From Actinomycetaceae bacterium (GTDB lineage: Bacteria; Actinomycetota; Actinomycetes; Actinomycetales; Actinomycetaceae), in NCBI GenBank assembly GCA_030524055.1, contig JAUNHH010000005.1, positions 116,056-180,055 of the forward strand: a stretch of DNA of 64,000 bases, in the 5' to 3' direction. The notes below the pieces were generated by a model. That model was not told the origin of the DNA and made no database searches. It was given only the letters and a program-made list of their open reading frames with translations. Each line of letters begins with the position of its first letter. The first letter of the stretch is position 1. The translations under genes and the position numbers were made by a program. Positions 1 through 8,032 of the stretch are shown one piece after another.

Positions 1-578
1 AACGCCTTCTCAGTGAAGCGCATCTGATCAAACTCGCCATTAATCAGCAAAACTGGCCGATTAACTCCCCCTAAAAGCCCCGGACTGCAACTGGCAATAA
101 TCGAGTTCCAGATTGCTGGCAACTCTTTATACTTCGGCACATCAGGAACTTGCTCTTCCCTGACACCTAATGCACGCATTACCGTAAGGCGCGTTTTTGA
201 CACTTTATCAGGGTGGGCGCCCTGAGCAATCCGCCCATAGATACGATAAACGCCAGCAAGACGGTGAATAGGATCTCCAGTGGCACCAATTAATATAAGG
301 CCACTGAGGTTGCGCCAATTCCGCACCGAATAAAGGGTGGCGACATATCCTCCGAGACTGTGTCCTACAAGAATGACTTTTTGCCCAGGCGCCCGCTTAT
401 TCACAGCCTCGGCAATAGTTTCCACTGCTGCCACTAAAGACCATGACTCATCAAAGCGGCTTCCGTGCGCCGGTAAATCAATAGTGACAACGTCGCATTC
501 GGGAAGGAGGTCGGCATAACCCAACCATTGGGCAGAAGAAGCCATTGAACCGTGAATTAAAATCACTAGTGGTTTCAT
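1..578 (-). CDS. Alpha/beta hydrolase, C-terminus cut by window edge
   Basis: The reading frame starts at the ATG read leftwards from 578 and stays open to the window edge, so about 192 residues are seen and the end is missing. The N-terminus MKPLVILIHGSM carries the HG oxyanion-type turn of the alpha/beta hydrolase fold. The nucleophile elbow GHSLGG places the catalytic serine near residue 74. The acid residue probably lies in the segment LLINGEFDQ, still inside the window. The substrate cannot be told; esterases, lipases and C-C hydrolases all share this layout. It lies just downstream of the NAD(P)-binding gene on the same strand (15 bases apart), so the two are probably co-transcribed. 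Confidence 0.8.
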   Translation of the reverse strand, partial: MKPLVILIHGSMASSAQWLGYADLLPECDVVTIDLPAHGSRFDESWSLVAAVETIAEAVNKRAPGQKVILVGHSLGGYVATLYSVRNWRNLSGLILIGATGDPIHRLAGVYRIYGRIAQGAHPDKVSKTRLTVMRALGVREEQVPDVPKYKELPAIWNSIIASCSPGLLGGVNRPVLLINGEFDQMRFTEKA

Positions 579-593
579 GATAGGCCCTGCGAA

Positions 594-1244
594 TTACCTG
601 CGGAAAACCTGGACAGCGTCAGCAACGGGTGTGTCACCATCGGTGGCTTCAATAATCACCCGAGAAATATCCGGCTGGTGAAGTACCTCGTCAATAAGAG
701 CCGCGACATTCTCGCGTCGAATATCCCCGTATTCAACGGCCCAACCCGCATGAACTCGCCCATCGCCGGGCTCATTCTTTAATGTCCCGGGCCGCACTAT
801 TACCCAATCTAAAGGCGAAGCTGCGAGGAAAACATCCGCGCTTTTCTTCACACGCATATAGTGTTCAAAGCCTTCGCGTGGTGTTTCTCCTCGCAAAGCA
901 TCGGGGAAAACAGAGACGAGAATAAAACGAGAAATGCCTGCCTGTTGAGCCGCTTCAACAGCTTTTTCTAGCCCTTTGCCGTCAATCAATGTGGTTTGAT
1001 CAAGGCCTGTTCCATGCGCACCCGCAGAAAATACAATAGCGTCATGTCCAGCCATTTTCTTAGCCAATTCTTCGACACTATCAGCGATCAAATCGCCCAA
1101 TAATGGCTGACCGCCTGCATCGCTAATACGCGCAGCCTGCTCAGGCTGACGATGCAGCCCTGTGGAAATATCACCACGTGCAGTTAACAACCGAGTTAGC
1201 GGCACGCCAACTCCGCCAGCTGCGCCAATCTGAAATACGCGCAT
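594..1244 (-). CDS. NAD(P)-binding atypical short-chain dehydrogenase
   Basis: A 216-residue cytosolic protein of the NmrA/atypical SDR kind (NAD(P)H-binding Rossmann fold). The N-terminal MRVFQIGAAGGVGVPL shows the glycine-rich dinucleotide loop GAAGGVG. Other family marks are the segment IVFSAGAHGTG at the end of the fourth strand and WVIVRPGTL in the C-terminal half. Proteins of this size usually bind NADPH and act as reductases or redox sensors; the substrate is unknown. I chose the ATG at 1244 over the GTG one codon upstream because AAGGAG lies six bases before it. The 3' neighbour is the alpha/beta hydrolase, probably in one transcript. Confidence 0.8.
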   Translation of the reverse strand: MRVFQIGAAGGVGVPLTRLLTARGDISTGLHRQPEQAARISDAGGQPLLGDLIADSVEELAKKMAGHDAIVFSAGAHGTGLDQTTLIDGKGLEKAVEAAQQAGISRFILVSVFPDALRGETPREGFEHYMRVKKSADVFLAASPLDWVIVRPGTLKNEPGDGRVHAGWAVEYGDIRRENVAALIDEVLHQPDISRVIIEATDGDTPVADAVQVFRR

Positions 1245-1429
1245 CACGTTCTCCTTGGCAGTCGTTGCGTTAAGGTGGCAGGCATTGTCACCTATGAGCT
1301 ACCACAATGGCTGATGTAGATATCGGCGTTTGTGACCCTCTTAGCTTCTCATGTGCTGATAGATCTGTCTTGGGGAAGCAGGTGGGTCAGGCAGCGCGAC
1401 ATCGCTCTATCCCTTCAGAGGCATCTCCA

Positions 1430-1443
1430 TTAGGCTGACCTAA
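1430..1443 (+). promoter_or_regulatory. Putative DtxR/IdeR iron box
   Basis: TTAGGCTGACCTAA matches 13 of 14 bases of the right-hand part of the 19-bp DtxR/IdeR box (TTAGGTTAGGCTAACCTAA). The left end of the 19-bp box is poorly conserved. It lies 33 bases before the start of the haem monooxygenase gene, where a bound repressor would block transcription. Iron control of a haem-degrading enzyme would make biological sense. Confidence 0.5.
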
Positions 1444-1476
1444 GTAGTTCGTCGATTGTGCACTGAAGGAGCCCCA

Positions 1477-1770
1477 ATGACCTTCGTCAATATCACTGCC
1501 TTAACTTTCCCTGCCGGTGCAGAAGCGGAAATTGAGTGTCGTTTCGCTGCCCGCCAGCGTGCAGTTGACCAGTCTCCAGGTTTCCAAGGTTTCGAATTGC
1601 TTCGCCCTGTAATCGGCGAAAATCGATACTTCGTGGTCACCAGATGGGACACTCGTGAGTCCTACGAGGAGTGGCTGACTACCCGCGTCGCTGATTCTCA
1701 TGCGAATGACGAAAAGCGTGGCATGAGTATTGACGTCCTCGGATTCGAGGTCGTTCAGCACGACGAATAG
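1477..1770 (+). CDS. Haem-degrading monooxygenase (IsdG/MhuD/HmoA type)
   Basis: A 97-residue single-domain ABM-fold protein. Counting from the ATG at 1477, Asn5 (FVNIT), Trp66 (YEEWL) and His75 (ADSHAN) fall at the spacing of the catalytic Asn/Trp/His triad of the IsdG family; in mycobacterial MhuD these are Asn7, Trp66 and His75. Such enzymes open the haem ring in the cytosol to free iron. The segment YFVVTRWDTRESYEEW is typical of the actinobacterial group. GAAGGAG lies four bases before the start; an in-frame ATG 21 bases upstream lacks a good site. A probable iron box precedes it. It is monocistronic, ending at a strong hairpin. Antibiotic-biosynthesis monooxygenases share the fold but usually lack the triad. 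Confidence 0.78.
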   Translation: MTFVNITALTFPAGAEAEIECRFAARQRAVDQSPGFQGFELLRPVIGENRYFVVTRWDTRESYEEWLTTRVADSHANDEKRGMSIDVLGFEVVQHDE

Positions 1771-1791
1771 GTAATTCCTCCAGGGCAATTC

Positions 1792-1850
1792 ACGAGGGCG
1801 GGGCAAGCCTGGCGCAGTGCCATGTGTATTAAGGCGTGCCCCGCCCTCGT
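1792..1850. terminator. Bidirectional terminator built from two copies of the 13-mer
   Basis: ACGAGGGCGGGGC at 1792-1804 faces its exact reverse complement at 1838-1850, giving a perfect 13-bp stem with a 33-base loop. It sits between two convergent genes, the monooxygenase and the VOC protein. No strong T-run follows, so termination is inferred from position and stem strength. Confidence 0.65.
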
Positions 1851-1873
1851 TACTGGTATACCCAGCGAATCAC

Positions 1874-2644
1874 TCAGAGCTGCACGACGCTAAAACCGAC
1901 CCCATCAGGGTCTGCGCATCGTCCGATCCGACCCCACGGAGTGTCTGTCACCTCAGAAAGAAGCGTGCCGCCCAGGTCGCGTACGCGCTCACACGCACTA
2001 TCGGCATTGGCGACAGCAAAATAGATCTCCCAACCCACGGGGAATGAACCCCGCTCGAATTCTTGGGTCGTCGAACTTAGTCCAACCTGAGCCTGTTCAC
2101 CAGGCCCATTTGTGACGAATTCTAAGGAGGGGTCAAGGATCTGAGGATCCCAGCCAAAGGCCGTGGTAAATAACTTGACTGCCGCAGAGAAATTCCCGCC
2201 ATAAGCCTCATGCCATACGGGGAAACCTGCCTCGAATGGAGTGGGGTCCTCCTCTTTTGGCAAGGATAAAAGGCCAATACGTAATCCGCAGGGAACTCCA
2301 ACTGCAGCGAAACTTGTCGTGTCATCAATAGGAGTTGGCGGGGTGAAAATAGTGGCGCCACCATCCTGCGCGCGCTTGGCTGCTAAAGCCACGTCCTCAA
2401 CCCCAAGTGAAACGAGCCAACCAGAAAAACCAGGATCGTTTCCTTCTGCGGCAATTGCTGGCTCGAAACTGGTGAGTAACCGCCCGTGGTGAGTGACAGG
2501 GCGATTCAGCGGCATATCGTCAGTGGGTGCGTTAATTTCCCAACCGAAAAGTGCGGCGTAGAATTCTTCTGTCTTTTCGCTGGCGCCATAACGCTCTATC
2601 CATAATGGATTGCCTGAAATTCTCGTGTGAGATGCTGCTGTCAT
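1874..2644 (-). CDS. VOC family protein with two glyoxalase-type domains
   Basis: A 256-residue protein made of two tandem vicinal-oxygen-chelate modules. The first begins near residue 10 (FYAALFGWEI) and the second near residue 140 (FTTAFGWDP, then GFSVVQL at the end). The family includes glyoxalases, extradiol dioxygenases and antibiotic-binding proteins; sequences of the FYAALFGW class in actinobacteria are mostly uncharacterised. The start at 2644 has GGAGG eight bases upstream; an ATG four codons earlier would overlap that site. Substrate unknown. Confidence 0.8.
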   Translation of the reverse strand: MTAASHTRISGNPLWIERYGASEKTEEFYAALFGWEINAPTDDMPLNRPVTHHGRLLTSFEPAIAAEGNDPGFSGWLVSLGVEDVALAAKRAQDGGATIFTPPTPIDDTTSFAAVGVPCGLRIGLLSLPKEEDPTPFEAGFPVWHEAYGGNFSAAVKLFTTAFGWDPQILDPSLEFVTNGPGEQAQVGLSSTTQEFERGSFPVGWEIYFAVANADSACERVRDLGGTLLSEVTDTPWGRIGRCADPDGVGFSVVQL

Positions 2645-2776
2645 AAAAGCCTCCACAGTAGTGATTGTTCGCCTTTAGTGGTGTCTTTATCAGCCTAATA
2701 GAGAATGGCGAATGGATACGACTCCAATCCTGCTCTTTTTGCTGGCCAACGCGTCCACCAGCGCAGACTCCGATCG

Positions 2777-3574
2777 CTAGACAGAATAGGCAGCAGCAAG
2801 GGCAACCAATAGTGGTGGATAAATTTCCCTGGAAGGATGCACAGATAAAGTGATCTCAGTTTTCTTACCGCGTGGCTGGAGGGGAGCGGAGCCAAGTGCA
2901 ACAAAAGGCGTGAGGGGCGCTAAATGTTCTTCGGGGTCAGCGCCACTGGGAGTTACTGTGGCGAGAATGTGATGAGCGTGAGGAAAAATAGGTATTTCCA
3001 CGTCAATAATGCCTCGTCGGAGTGTGCCCGAATAGGGGAGACCGTGTGGAATAGGGGCCGAAAATGTGCCAATCCATTGAAAAGGAGCCGGGCCTAAAAG
3101 CGGACGAATCTGCTGCGGGATATCAAGGTGAATGCGCGCGGTATAGGGGCTTGCTTGTGTAAAAATACTCCGCTCAGGCAATGTTGATTCGGCAATTCGA
3201 TCTCCAGATCGTCGGAATAGTCCAGGAGCTACCCCCACTGCTTTGGTGAAACGCCGAGTAAATGTTCCCACCGAAGAATAACCCACTTCATAACAGGCTT
3301 CGGCGACTGTGGCATCCTCTAAAAGAAGGAGCCTTTTTGCTTCATGAAGGCGAATCATTGACAAATATGCCACCGGTGAAAAGCCAATATAGCGGCTAAA
3401 AAGTCGGGTGATATGGGATTCGCTATAAGCCAGGTGATCGGCCAGGTCGTAGATAGTGAGGGGCTGTGCATAATGCGCGCGCAAAAAGCGCAGTGCCTGT
3501 ATTGGCAGATGGGTATGCAGGTGATTATGTGCGTCGGAAATGACGTCCCCGTGCTGATCCGCTGGCTCAGACAT
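2777..3574 (-). CDS. AraC-family transcriptional regulator, N-terminal HTH
   Basis: A 265-residue regulator in which the AraC DNA-binding module comes first (about residues 22-125) and the putative sensor domain last. The two helix-turn-helix units are visible as TIYDLADHLAYSESHITRLF and ATVAEACYEVGYSSVGTFTR, followed by the conserved F of the second recognition helix region. The C-terminal 140 residues (from about 135) look like a compact beta-rich domain ending LVALAAAYSV; I do not recognise its ligand. It is transcribed away from the TetR operon, and its target is unknown. No strong ribosome binding site is seen before the ATG. Confidence 0.82.
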   Translation of the reverse strand: MSEPADQHGDVISDAHNHLHTHLPIQALRFLRAHYAQPLTIYDLADHLAYSESHITRLFSRYIGFSPVAYLSMIRLHEAKRLLLLEDATVAEACYEVGYSSVGTFTRRFTKAVGVAPGLFRRSGDRIAESTLPERSIFTQASPYTARIHLDIPQQIRPLLGPAPFQWIGTFSAPIPHGLPYSGTLRRGIIDVEIPIFPHAHHILATVTPSGADPEEHLAPLTPFVALGSAPLQPRGKKTEITLSVHPSREIYPPLLVALAAAYSV

Positions 3575-3614
3575 AGCGTCACCCTAGCCTTCCGCTGGAT
3601 CCTTTGCTGTTGAT

Positions 3615-3626
3615 ACGAGGGCGGGG
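3615..3626 (+). repeat. Solitary copy of the dispersed 13-mer (12 of 13 bases)
   Basis: ACGAGGGCGGGG without the last C lies between the divergent AraC and TetR genes. It has no inverted partner nearby, so it cannot form the hairpin seen at other copies. Confidence 0.7.
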
Positions 3627-3652
3627 TGCTTCTTCAGTGGACTCCCCCCACG

Positions 3653-3697
3653 TGACCGGAGTCAAAAATGACTGCGGTTCATTTTTGACTCCGGTCA
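3653..3697. promoter_or_regulatory. Perfect 19-bp inverted repeat, probable TetR operator
   Basis: TGACCGGAGTCAAAAATGA at 3653-3671 is repeated as its exact reverse complement at 3679-3697, with a 7-base spacer. Each arm itself contains the smaller pseudo-palindrome TGAC-CGGA-GTCA, the usual look of a TetR-family half or whole operator, so the site could bind two dimers. It ends 15 bases before the TetR start codon, which fits autoregulation of the TetR-MFS-phosphotransferase operon. The same DNA could also act on the divergent AraC gene. Confidence 0.75.
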
Positions 3698-3712
3698 TGT
3701 TAGTCTTCCCGC

Positions 3713-4288
3713 ATGAGTGACCGAGTGGCCCGGCGGCGAGCCGAGGTGAGAGAACGAATCTTCACCCAAGCCATGCGCCTTTTTGTTGAGCGAGGATTCG
3801 ATGCAGTGACTGTCGCCGAAATTGCTGACGCCGCAGAGATTGCCAAAGGGACTTTCTTTACGCATTTCCCGTCAAAGCGGGATATTTTCCGCTATCTCGG
3901 CGAGCAACTTGTTGACGTGATGGAAAAGCAGGCGCCCACTCAGGGCGGTGCACGTCATCGCATTGATACCGCCCTTAACGCTGCAGCGACATGGATGGAA
4001 GACAATGCTGACCTCGCTCGGATGATGCTCCAATCCCGTAGCTTTAATTTCTCTTCCGATATTGGCTCGCCTAGTCAGCAGCGTTTCGCAAGCCTTATTA
4101 CTGAAGCTCTGACCCTGGGCGTAAATAGCGGTGAGTTGCGCGCTAACCTTCCTATTTCTGACGCTGTCGTGCTGATCCAAGGAATCTGGTATGTCAACGT
4201 CATTCAATGGGCCGCCTCTACCAGTGATCGTCCCCTTAAAGACTATATTCACTCCGCCCTCGATATTGTTTTTCAGGGGGCCGAATGA
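3713..4288 (+). CDS. TetR-family regulator of the efflux/phosphotransferase operon
   Basis: A 191-residue repressor. The N-terminal helix-turn-helix is clear: VTVAEIADAAEIAKGTFFTH then FPSKRDIF at about residues 29-57. The rest is the helical ligand-binding and dimer domain, with no recognisable ligand. The stop overlaps the start of the MFS gene by four bases (ATGA), and that gene overlaps the next in the same way, so the three form one tight operon. The operator just upstream suggests self-repression lifted by a small molecule, possibly the drug that the other two proteins handle. Confidence 0.88.
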   Translation: MSDRVARRRAEVRERIFTQAMRLFVERGFDAVTVAEIADAAEIAKGTFFTHFPSKRDIFRYLGEQLVDVMEKQAPTQGGARHRIDTALNAAATWMEDNADLARMMLQSRSFNFSSDIGSPSQQRFASLITEALTLGVNSGELRANLPISDAVVLIQGIWYVNVIQWAASTSDRPLKDYIHSALDIVFQGAE

Positions 4289-5463
4289 TTGTCTTCCGGG
4301 GTATTAGCTCAAAACTTGCCCCTTCATGGGCGGTCCTTATAGCGGCTGCATTAGGGCTTGCTGGCTCAGCTCTAATGCAAACACTCTTAGCCAATGCCAG
4401 TCCGAGAATAGTCTCAGAACTTAATGCTCACCAATGGTATGGATTAGTTAATGGCACCTATCTTATTGGCAGCGCCACTTTTCTTTTTATTGGCGCAGGT
4501 TGGTCCGATAGGGCAGGTCAAAGAAAGATGTTTATTGCCGGGCATATATTTTTTGCTACCGGCAGCCTACTCACAGCTTTTTCCTCAACAGCGTTTATCC
4601 TTCTCTTTGCCCGCGGACTTCAAGGAGTGGGCACAGGATTGTTAGCGCCTGCGGGCCTTGCCGCAATTGGAATGACCTACACTGACCGTTCCCAACGAGG
4701 AAAAGCTCTGTCACTCATTGCTGCTATTCAAGTGGTGGCTAATGTGATTGGCCCTCCCCTTGGTGGCTGGTTTACCGATGGGCCCGGGTGGCGATGGGGA
4801 ATAGCTCTGATCTTTCCCACGAGTCTTGTGTGTATTGCCCTGGCCTTAACCTTTCCTAATCGCAGGGCAGAAATACAGTGGTGGCGAATAGATCTGGCGC
4901 AACAACTTCACCTCTGGCGTAGTGGCGATATCGCGAAAAATATCCTTCTCGCTGCCGCCTGTGGACTCGTGGGGATTTCTGCCCTCACCTATGCTCCACT
5001 TCTCCTCCAAAGCGTCTATCAGGCCAGTGCCGCACTCTCAGGCCTTCTCCTCTTGCCATTAATGGTGGGAATGGGTATTGGTGCCGCTATTGCAGGGCAT
5101 CTTGCCCACCTGAAATGGGTGCGCACTTTCGCATGGATTATTGCGCTAGCCGGATGTATGGGTGCCCTTATTCCCAGTCTTTGGCCCGCTGTTTTCTCCC
5201 TAGTACTGGCAGGAATGGGCAGTGGAATGATCTTTCCTCTTCTTATTCTCGACGTGCAGAATAATGCCGATCCTGAATATATGGCGCAAACGGGCGCTGG
5301 TATTCAATTTGGCCGCACGGCGGGCGCTGCTATTGGCGTACCAATCTTAAGCCTCTGGATTATTAGCGGCCTCCCAATGGTGATCGCTATGAATGCTCTT
5401 TTTGCCTCCCTTGCTCTCGTTTCTCTCTTTGCTCTCATCCTTCAAAGGAGTGCGTCCAAATGA
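4285..5463 (+). CDS. MFS efflux-type transporter
   Basis: A 392-residue membrane protein with about 12 hydrophobic segments, a typical drug:proton antiporter size (12-TM class). The loop after the second segment, GWSDRAGQRKMF, is the MFS motif A that sits on the cytosolic side. GPPLGGWFTDG in the fifth segment resembles motif C, a mark of exporters. It is translationally coupled to TetR upstream and to the PEP-synthase-like gene downstream. Export of a toxic compound is the simplest reading; the substrate is not known. Confidence 0.85.
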   Translation: MIVFRGISSKLAPSWAVLIAAALGLAGSALMQTLLANASPRIVSELNAHQWYGLVNGTYLIGSATFLFIGAGWSDRAGQRKMFIAGHIFFATGSLLTAFSSTAFILLFARGLQGVGTGLLAPAGLAAIGMTYTDRSQRGKALSLIAAIQVVANVIGPPLGGWFTDGPGWRWGIALIFPTSLVCIALALTFPNRRAEIQWWRIDLAQQLHLWRSGDIAKNILLAAACGLVGISALTYAPLLLQSVYQASAALSGLLLLPLMVGMGIGAAIAGHLAHLKWVRTFAWIIALAGCMGALIPSLWPAVFSLVLAGMGSGMIFPLLILDVQNNADPEYMAQTGAGIQFGRTAGAAIGVPILSLWIISGLPMVIAMNALFASLALVSLFALILQRSASK

Positions 5464-7877
5464 TTATTCCCCTCGAATCAGTCACCCGCACAGACTTAAG
5501 CATTGGCGGTGGAAAGGCCGCAAATCTCGGTGAAATGATTCAGGCCGGTTTTCCCGTGCCGCCTGGGCGTATTGTCACAACTGATACCTATAAAGAAATG
5601 CTCGCAGATATGAGGGTCGCCCCTAGCGACTCAGAAGACAGCAGTGAAGGTATCCGCACACGCATATCCGGGGCTTCACTGCCAGAACACTGTCTCACCC
5701 AATTAACTGCGGCTACAGCGCAATTGCCTGGCCCTTTTGCTGTCCGCTCATCAGCTACCGCTGAAGACCTCGATGACGCCTCATTCGCTGGGCAACAAGA
5801 AACCCTTTTAGGTGTTCTCCACGCAGATCTTCCAGCCGCTATTTGCCAGTGCTGGGCATCCTTATGGAGCGAGCGTGCTATCGCCTATAGAAAAGAACAG
5901 GGAGTGTCGGATGAACATATCGCTATTGCGGTTGTTATTCAGCAGATGATTCCCTCCGATAGTGCTGGAGTCGCCTTTAGTAGGAACCCGCTCAATGGCG
6001 CCGAGGAAGTCCTTATTGAATCGTCATGGGGCCTTGGGGAGTCAGTAGTGTCAGGCGCTGTTACCCCTGATGCATATATTGTGGGAAAGGATATTCAGCA
6101 CAATATTGGTCTCAAACAGACGCGAATTGATTTGGCTCCAGGTGGAAATACGCTCACCACTACTGTGGCAAATCCTCAGGCTCCATCCTTGACGGATAGA
6201 CAGATCTACGACATTGCGGATCTTGCTCGCCGAGTAGAAAAACACTATGGCATTCCCATGGATATTGAGTGGGCGATTCACGATGACAAGCTCTGGCTTC
6301 TCCAAGCCCGACCTATCACTACAGGAATATCCGCTAAAGAGGATGTCACGCGCGAAGTCGCCTCAGAAATCTCCTATTCCTATCAAAAGGGCCTGCATGG
6401 CATGGTTGCCCGATTTATTCACCGTGACCTTATCGAGCATTTCCCGTCCCCATATCCGCTCGACCTGTCGTGCTTTTCCTTCATTATGCGCATTATTGCT
6501 TCCGCAGGGTCGGCAATGGGCTTAGAAATCCGCAATGCTAATGATTTGCTCACAATGAACGAGGACGGGGTTGCCTATATTCGCAGTCCACGAGTTTCTC
6601 TACGTCATGCCTGGCGCCTACCTGGGCATTTACGCGCCACCGGACGTCACAATCCGCGGGCATGGCACTCAGGCCCGGGGAAAAGAATCGAGAACGCGAC
6701 CCGAAAATACGCTGCTCTTACCCCCTCGGATCTGAGCGATCAGGATTTAGCGGGCACTATGGACCTTCTTATTAAGGAGGGTATAGCTATGGAAACTCAG
6801 CGCGTGCAATACCTCATCCGTTATATTTCCAGTGGTGCGATTCTCCAGGCTTACCTTCGCCTTGCCCGTGCGCCCTTTAATCAATTCGATCTTCTTGGTG
6901 AACTCGATTATGTCAGCGCCACTATCCTAAAGAAAATGGCTGCCTTAGCCAGCTCTGCCCCACCTGAAGCTTCCCGCCTTCTCGCCGAAAAACCCATCAA
7001 TATCGGCGCCCTGAAAAGCACTCAATGGTGGACCCGCGTTGAAGAATTCCTCGATATTTACGGTGCCCGAACGACAACAATGTATCAGCCATTTTCGGCC
7101 ACCAGTTGGCGAGAGGATGTCCCTGGATTCCTCTCATTATTAGCAATGAGCGTCGATACTCCTGCGCCCCGGCCTCGTCACAAAAGACTCACCGAAAAAA
7201 TTGCCGCCAGATTACCCCGCTATATGCGCCCCAATTTCCATCGCACCCTCGACGATTTCCGCCAAGGGCACGTCATGCGGGAAATCTCCGTCCTCCAATT
7301 TGAAAACCTTGGGGCCCTCCTCCGCTCTTTCGCTAAAGAAGCCGGGCAACGCCTTCACAGTCGCGGCCTTATTGACCGCCCCGACCAGGTGCTCTTTTTG
7401 ACAATGGAGGAATTGCTCGCCTATTTGCGGGGCGCTCGCTTCGATATTTCCGCAGTGGTCGCTAAAAGAGAGCGCTCCCGCCCTCGTGCATTACGGGAAT
7501 GGACTGGTGCCTTGCGTGCCGCCACAGCGCAGATGTCCCAGACAAATGCTGAGACATTAAGGGGCGTTCCTGCCAGCCCAGGAATAGTGACCAGCACTGT
7601 CCGGATTATTCGTGAACCTGCCGATTTTCCGCGTCTTCAGCCTGGCGATATTTTGCTTTGCCACACAACGGATCCCGCCTGGACGCCGCTGTTCGCGCGC
7701 GCCGCCGGGGTGATTACCGAGGTCGGCGGGCGCCTGTCCCACGCGGCGATTGTTGCCCGCGAATATGGCATTCCCGCGGTGATGGGAATCAACGGCGCGC
7801 TCCACCTGCCCGACGGGGCGCGTGTGGAAGTCAATGGCAATAGGGGAGAGGTGAGCCTTCTCGATACTTTCAGATAG
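5460..7877 (+). CDS. Rifampicin-phosphotransferase-like PEP synthase homologue
   Basis: An 805-residue protein. The N-terminal third is the PPDK/PEP-synthase ATP-binding domain: GGGKAANLGEMIQAGFPVPPG near residues 16-36 with Lys19, and FAVRSSATAEDLDDASFAGQ near 95-115. A helical middle part (about 330-700) follows. The swivelling phospho-histidine domain is at the very end, with GGRLSHAAIVAREYG and His761, 44 residues from the C-terminus. True PEP synthases and PPDK carry a TIM barrel after the histidine domain; this one does not. The order ATP-grasp, middle, His domain, end is that of rifampicin phosphotransferase, which moves the beta-phosphate of ATP to the drug. A TetR and an exporter in the same operon support a detoxification role. 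The middle domain decides the substrate, and I cannot read that, so rifamycin is only one candidate. Confidence 0.72.
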   Translation: MIIPLESVTRTDLSIGGGKAANLGEMIQAGFPVPPGRIVTTDTYKEMLADMRVAPSDSEDSSEGIRTRISGASLPEHCLTQLTAATAQLPGPFAVRSSATAEDLDDASFAGQQETLLGVLHADLPAAICQCWASLWSERAIAYRKEQGVSDEHIAIAVVIQQMIPSDSAGVAFSRNPLNGAEEVLIESSWGLGESVVSGAVTPDAYIVGKDIQHNIGLKQTRIDLAPGGNTLTTTVANPQAPSLTDRQIYDIADLARRVEKHYGIPMDIEWAIHDDKLWLLQARPITTGISAKEDVTREVASEISYSYQKGLHGMVARFIHRDLIEHFPSPYPLDLSCFSFIMRIIASAGSAMGLEIRNANDLLTMNEDGVAYIRSPRVSLRHAWRLPGHLRATGRHNPRAWHSGPGKRIENATRKYAALTPSDLSDQDLAGTMDLLIKEGIAMETQRVQYLIRYISSGAILQAYLRLARAPFNQFDLLGELDYVSATILKKMAALASSAPPEASRLLAEKPINIGALKSTQWWTRVEEFLDIYGARTTTMYQPFSATSWREDVPGFLSLLAMSVDTPAPRPRHKRLTEKIAARLPRYMRPNFHRTLDDFRQGHVMREISVLQFENLGALLRSFAKEAGQRLHSRGLIDRPDQVLFLTMEELLAYLRGARFDISAVVAKRERSRPRALREWTGALRAATAQMSQTNAETLRGVPASPGIVTSTVRIIREPADFPRLQPGDILLCHTTDPAWTPLFARAAGVITEVGGRLSHAAIVAREYGIPAVMGINGALHLPDGARVEVNGNRGEVSLLDTFR

Positions 7878-7956
7878 CAGCGCGGCACAGGACACTCCCG
7901 CTGCGGTAAACCAGGGCGCAGTTGACACCGAGCTGCCATCCTCAACGCACGCAAAA

Positions 7957-7982
7957 GGGCCGCAGCCAAGCGGCTGCGGCCC
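7957..7982 (-). terminator. Rho-independent terminator of the secreted-protein gene
   Basis: GGGCCGCAGCC and GGCTGCGGCCC form a perfect 11-bp stem with a four-base loop. Read on the minus strand the stem is followed by TTTT, so it fits termination of the gene at 8033-9013. It may also stop transcripts of the convergent phosphotransferase operon. Confidence 0.8.
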
Positions 7983-8032
7983 TCTCTGCGAAGGTGATGT
8001 GATGACGTCAAGCAAAGTGCTTGAGCATCAGA

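Noticed and set aside
3653..3697. Inverted repeat as transposon end or terminator
   Set aside because: It lies at the start of an operon between divergent genes, has no T-run and holds TetR-type half sites, so an operator fits better.
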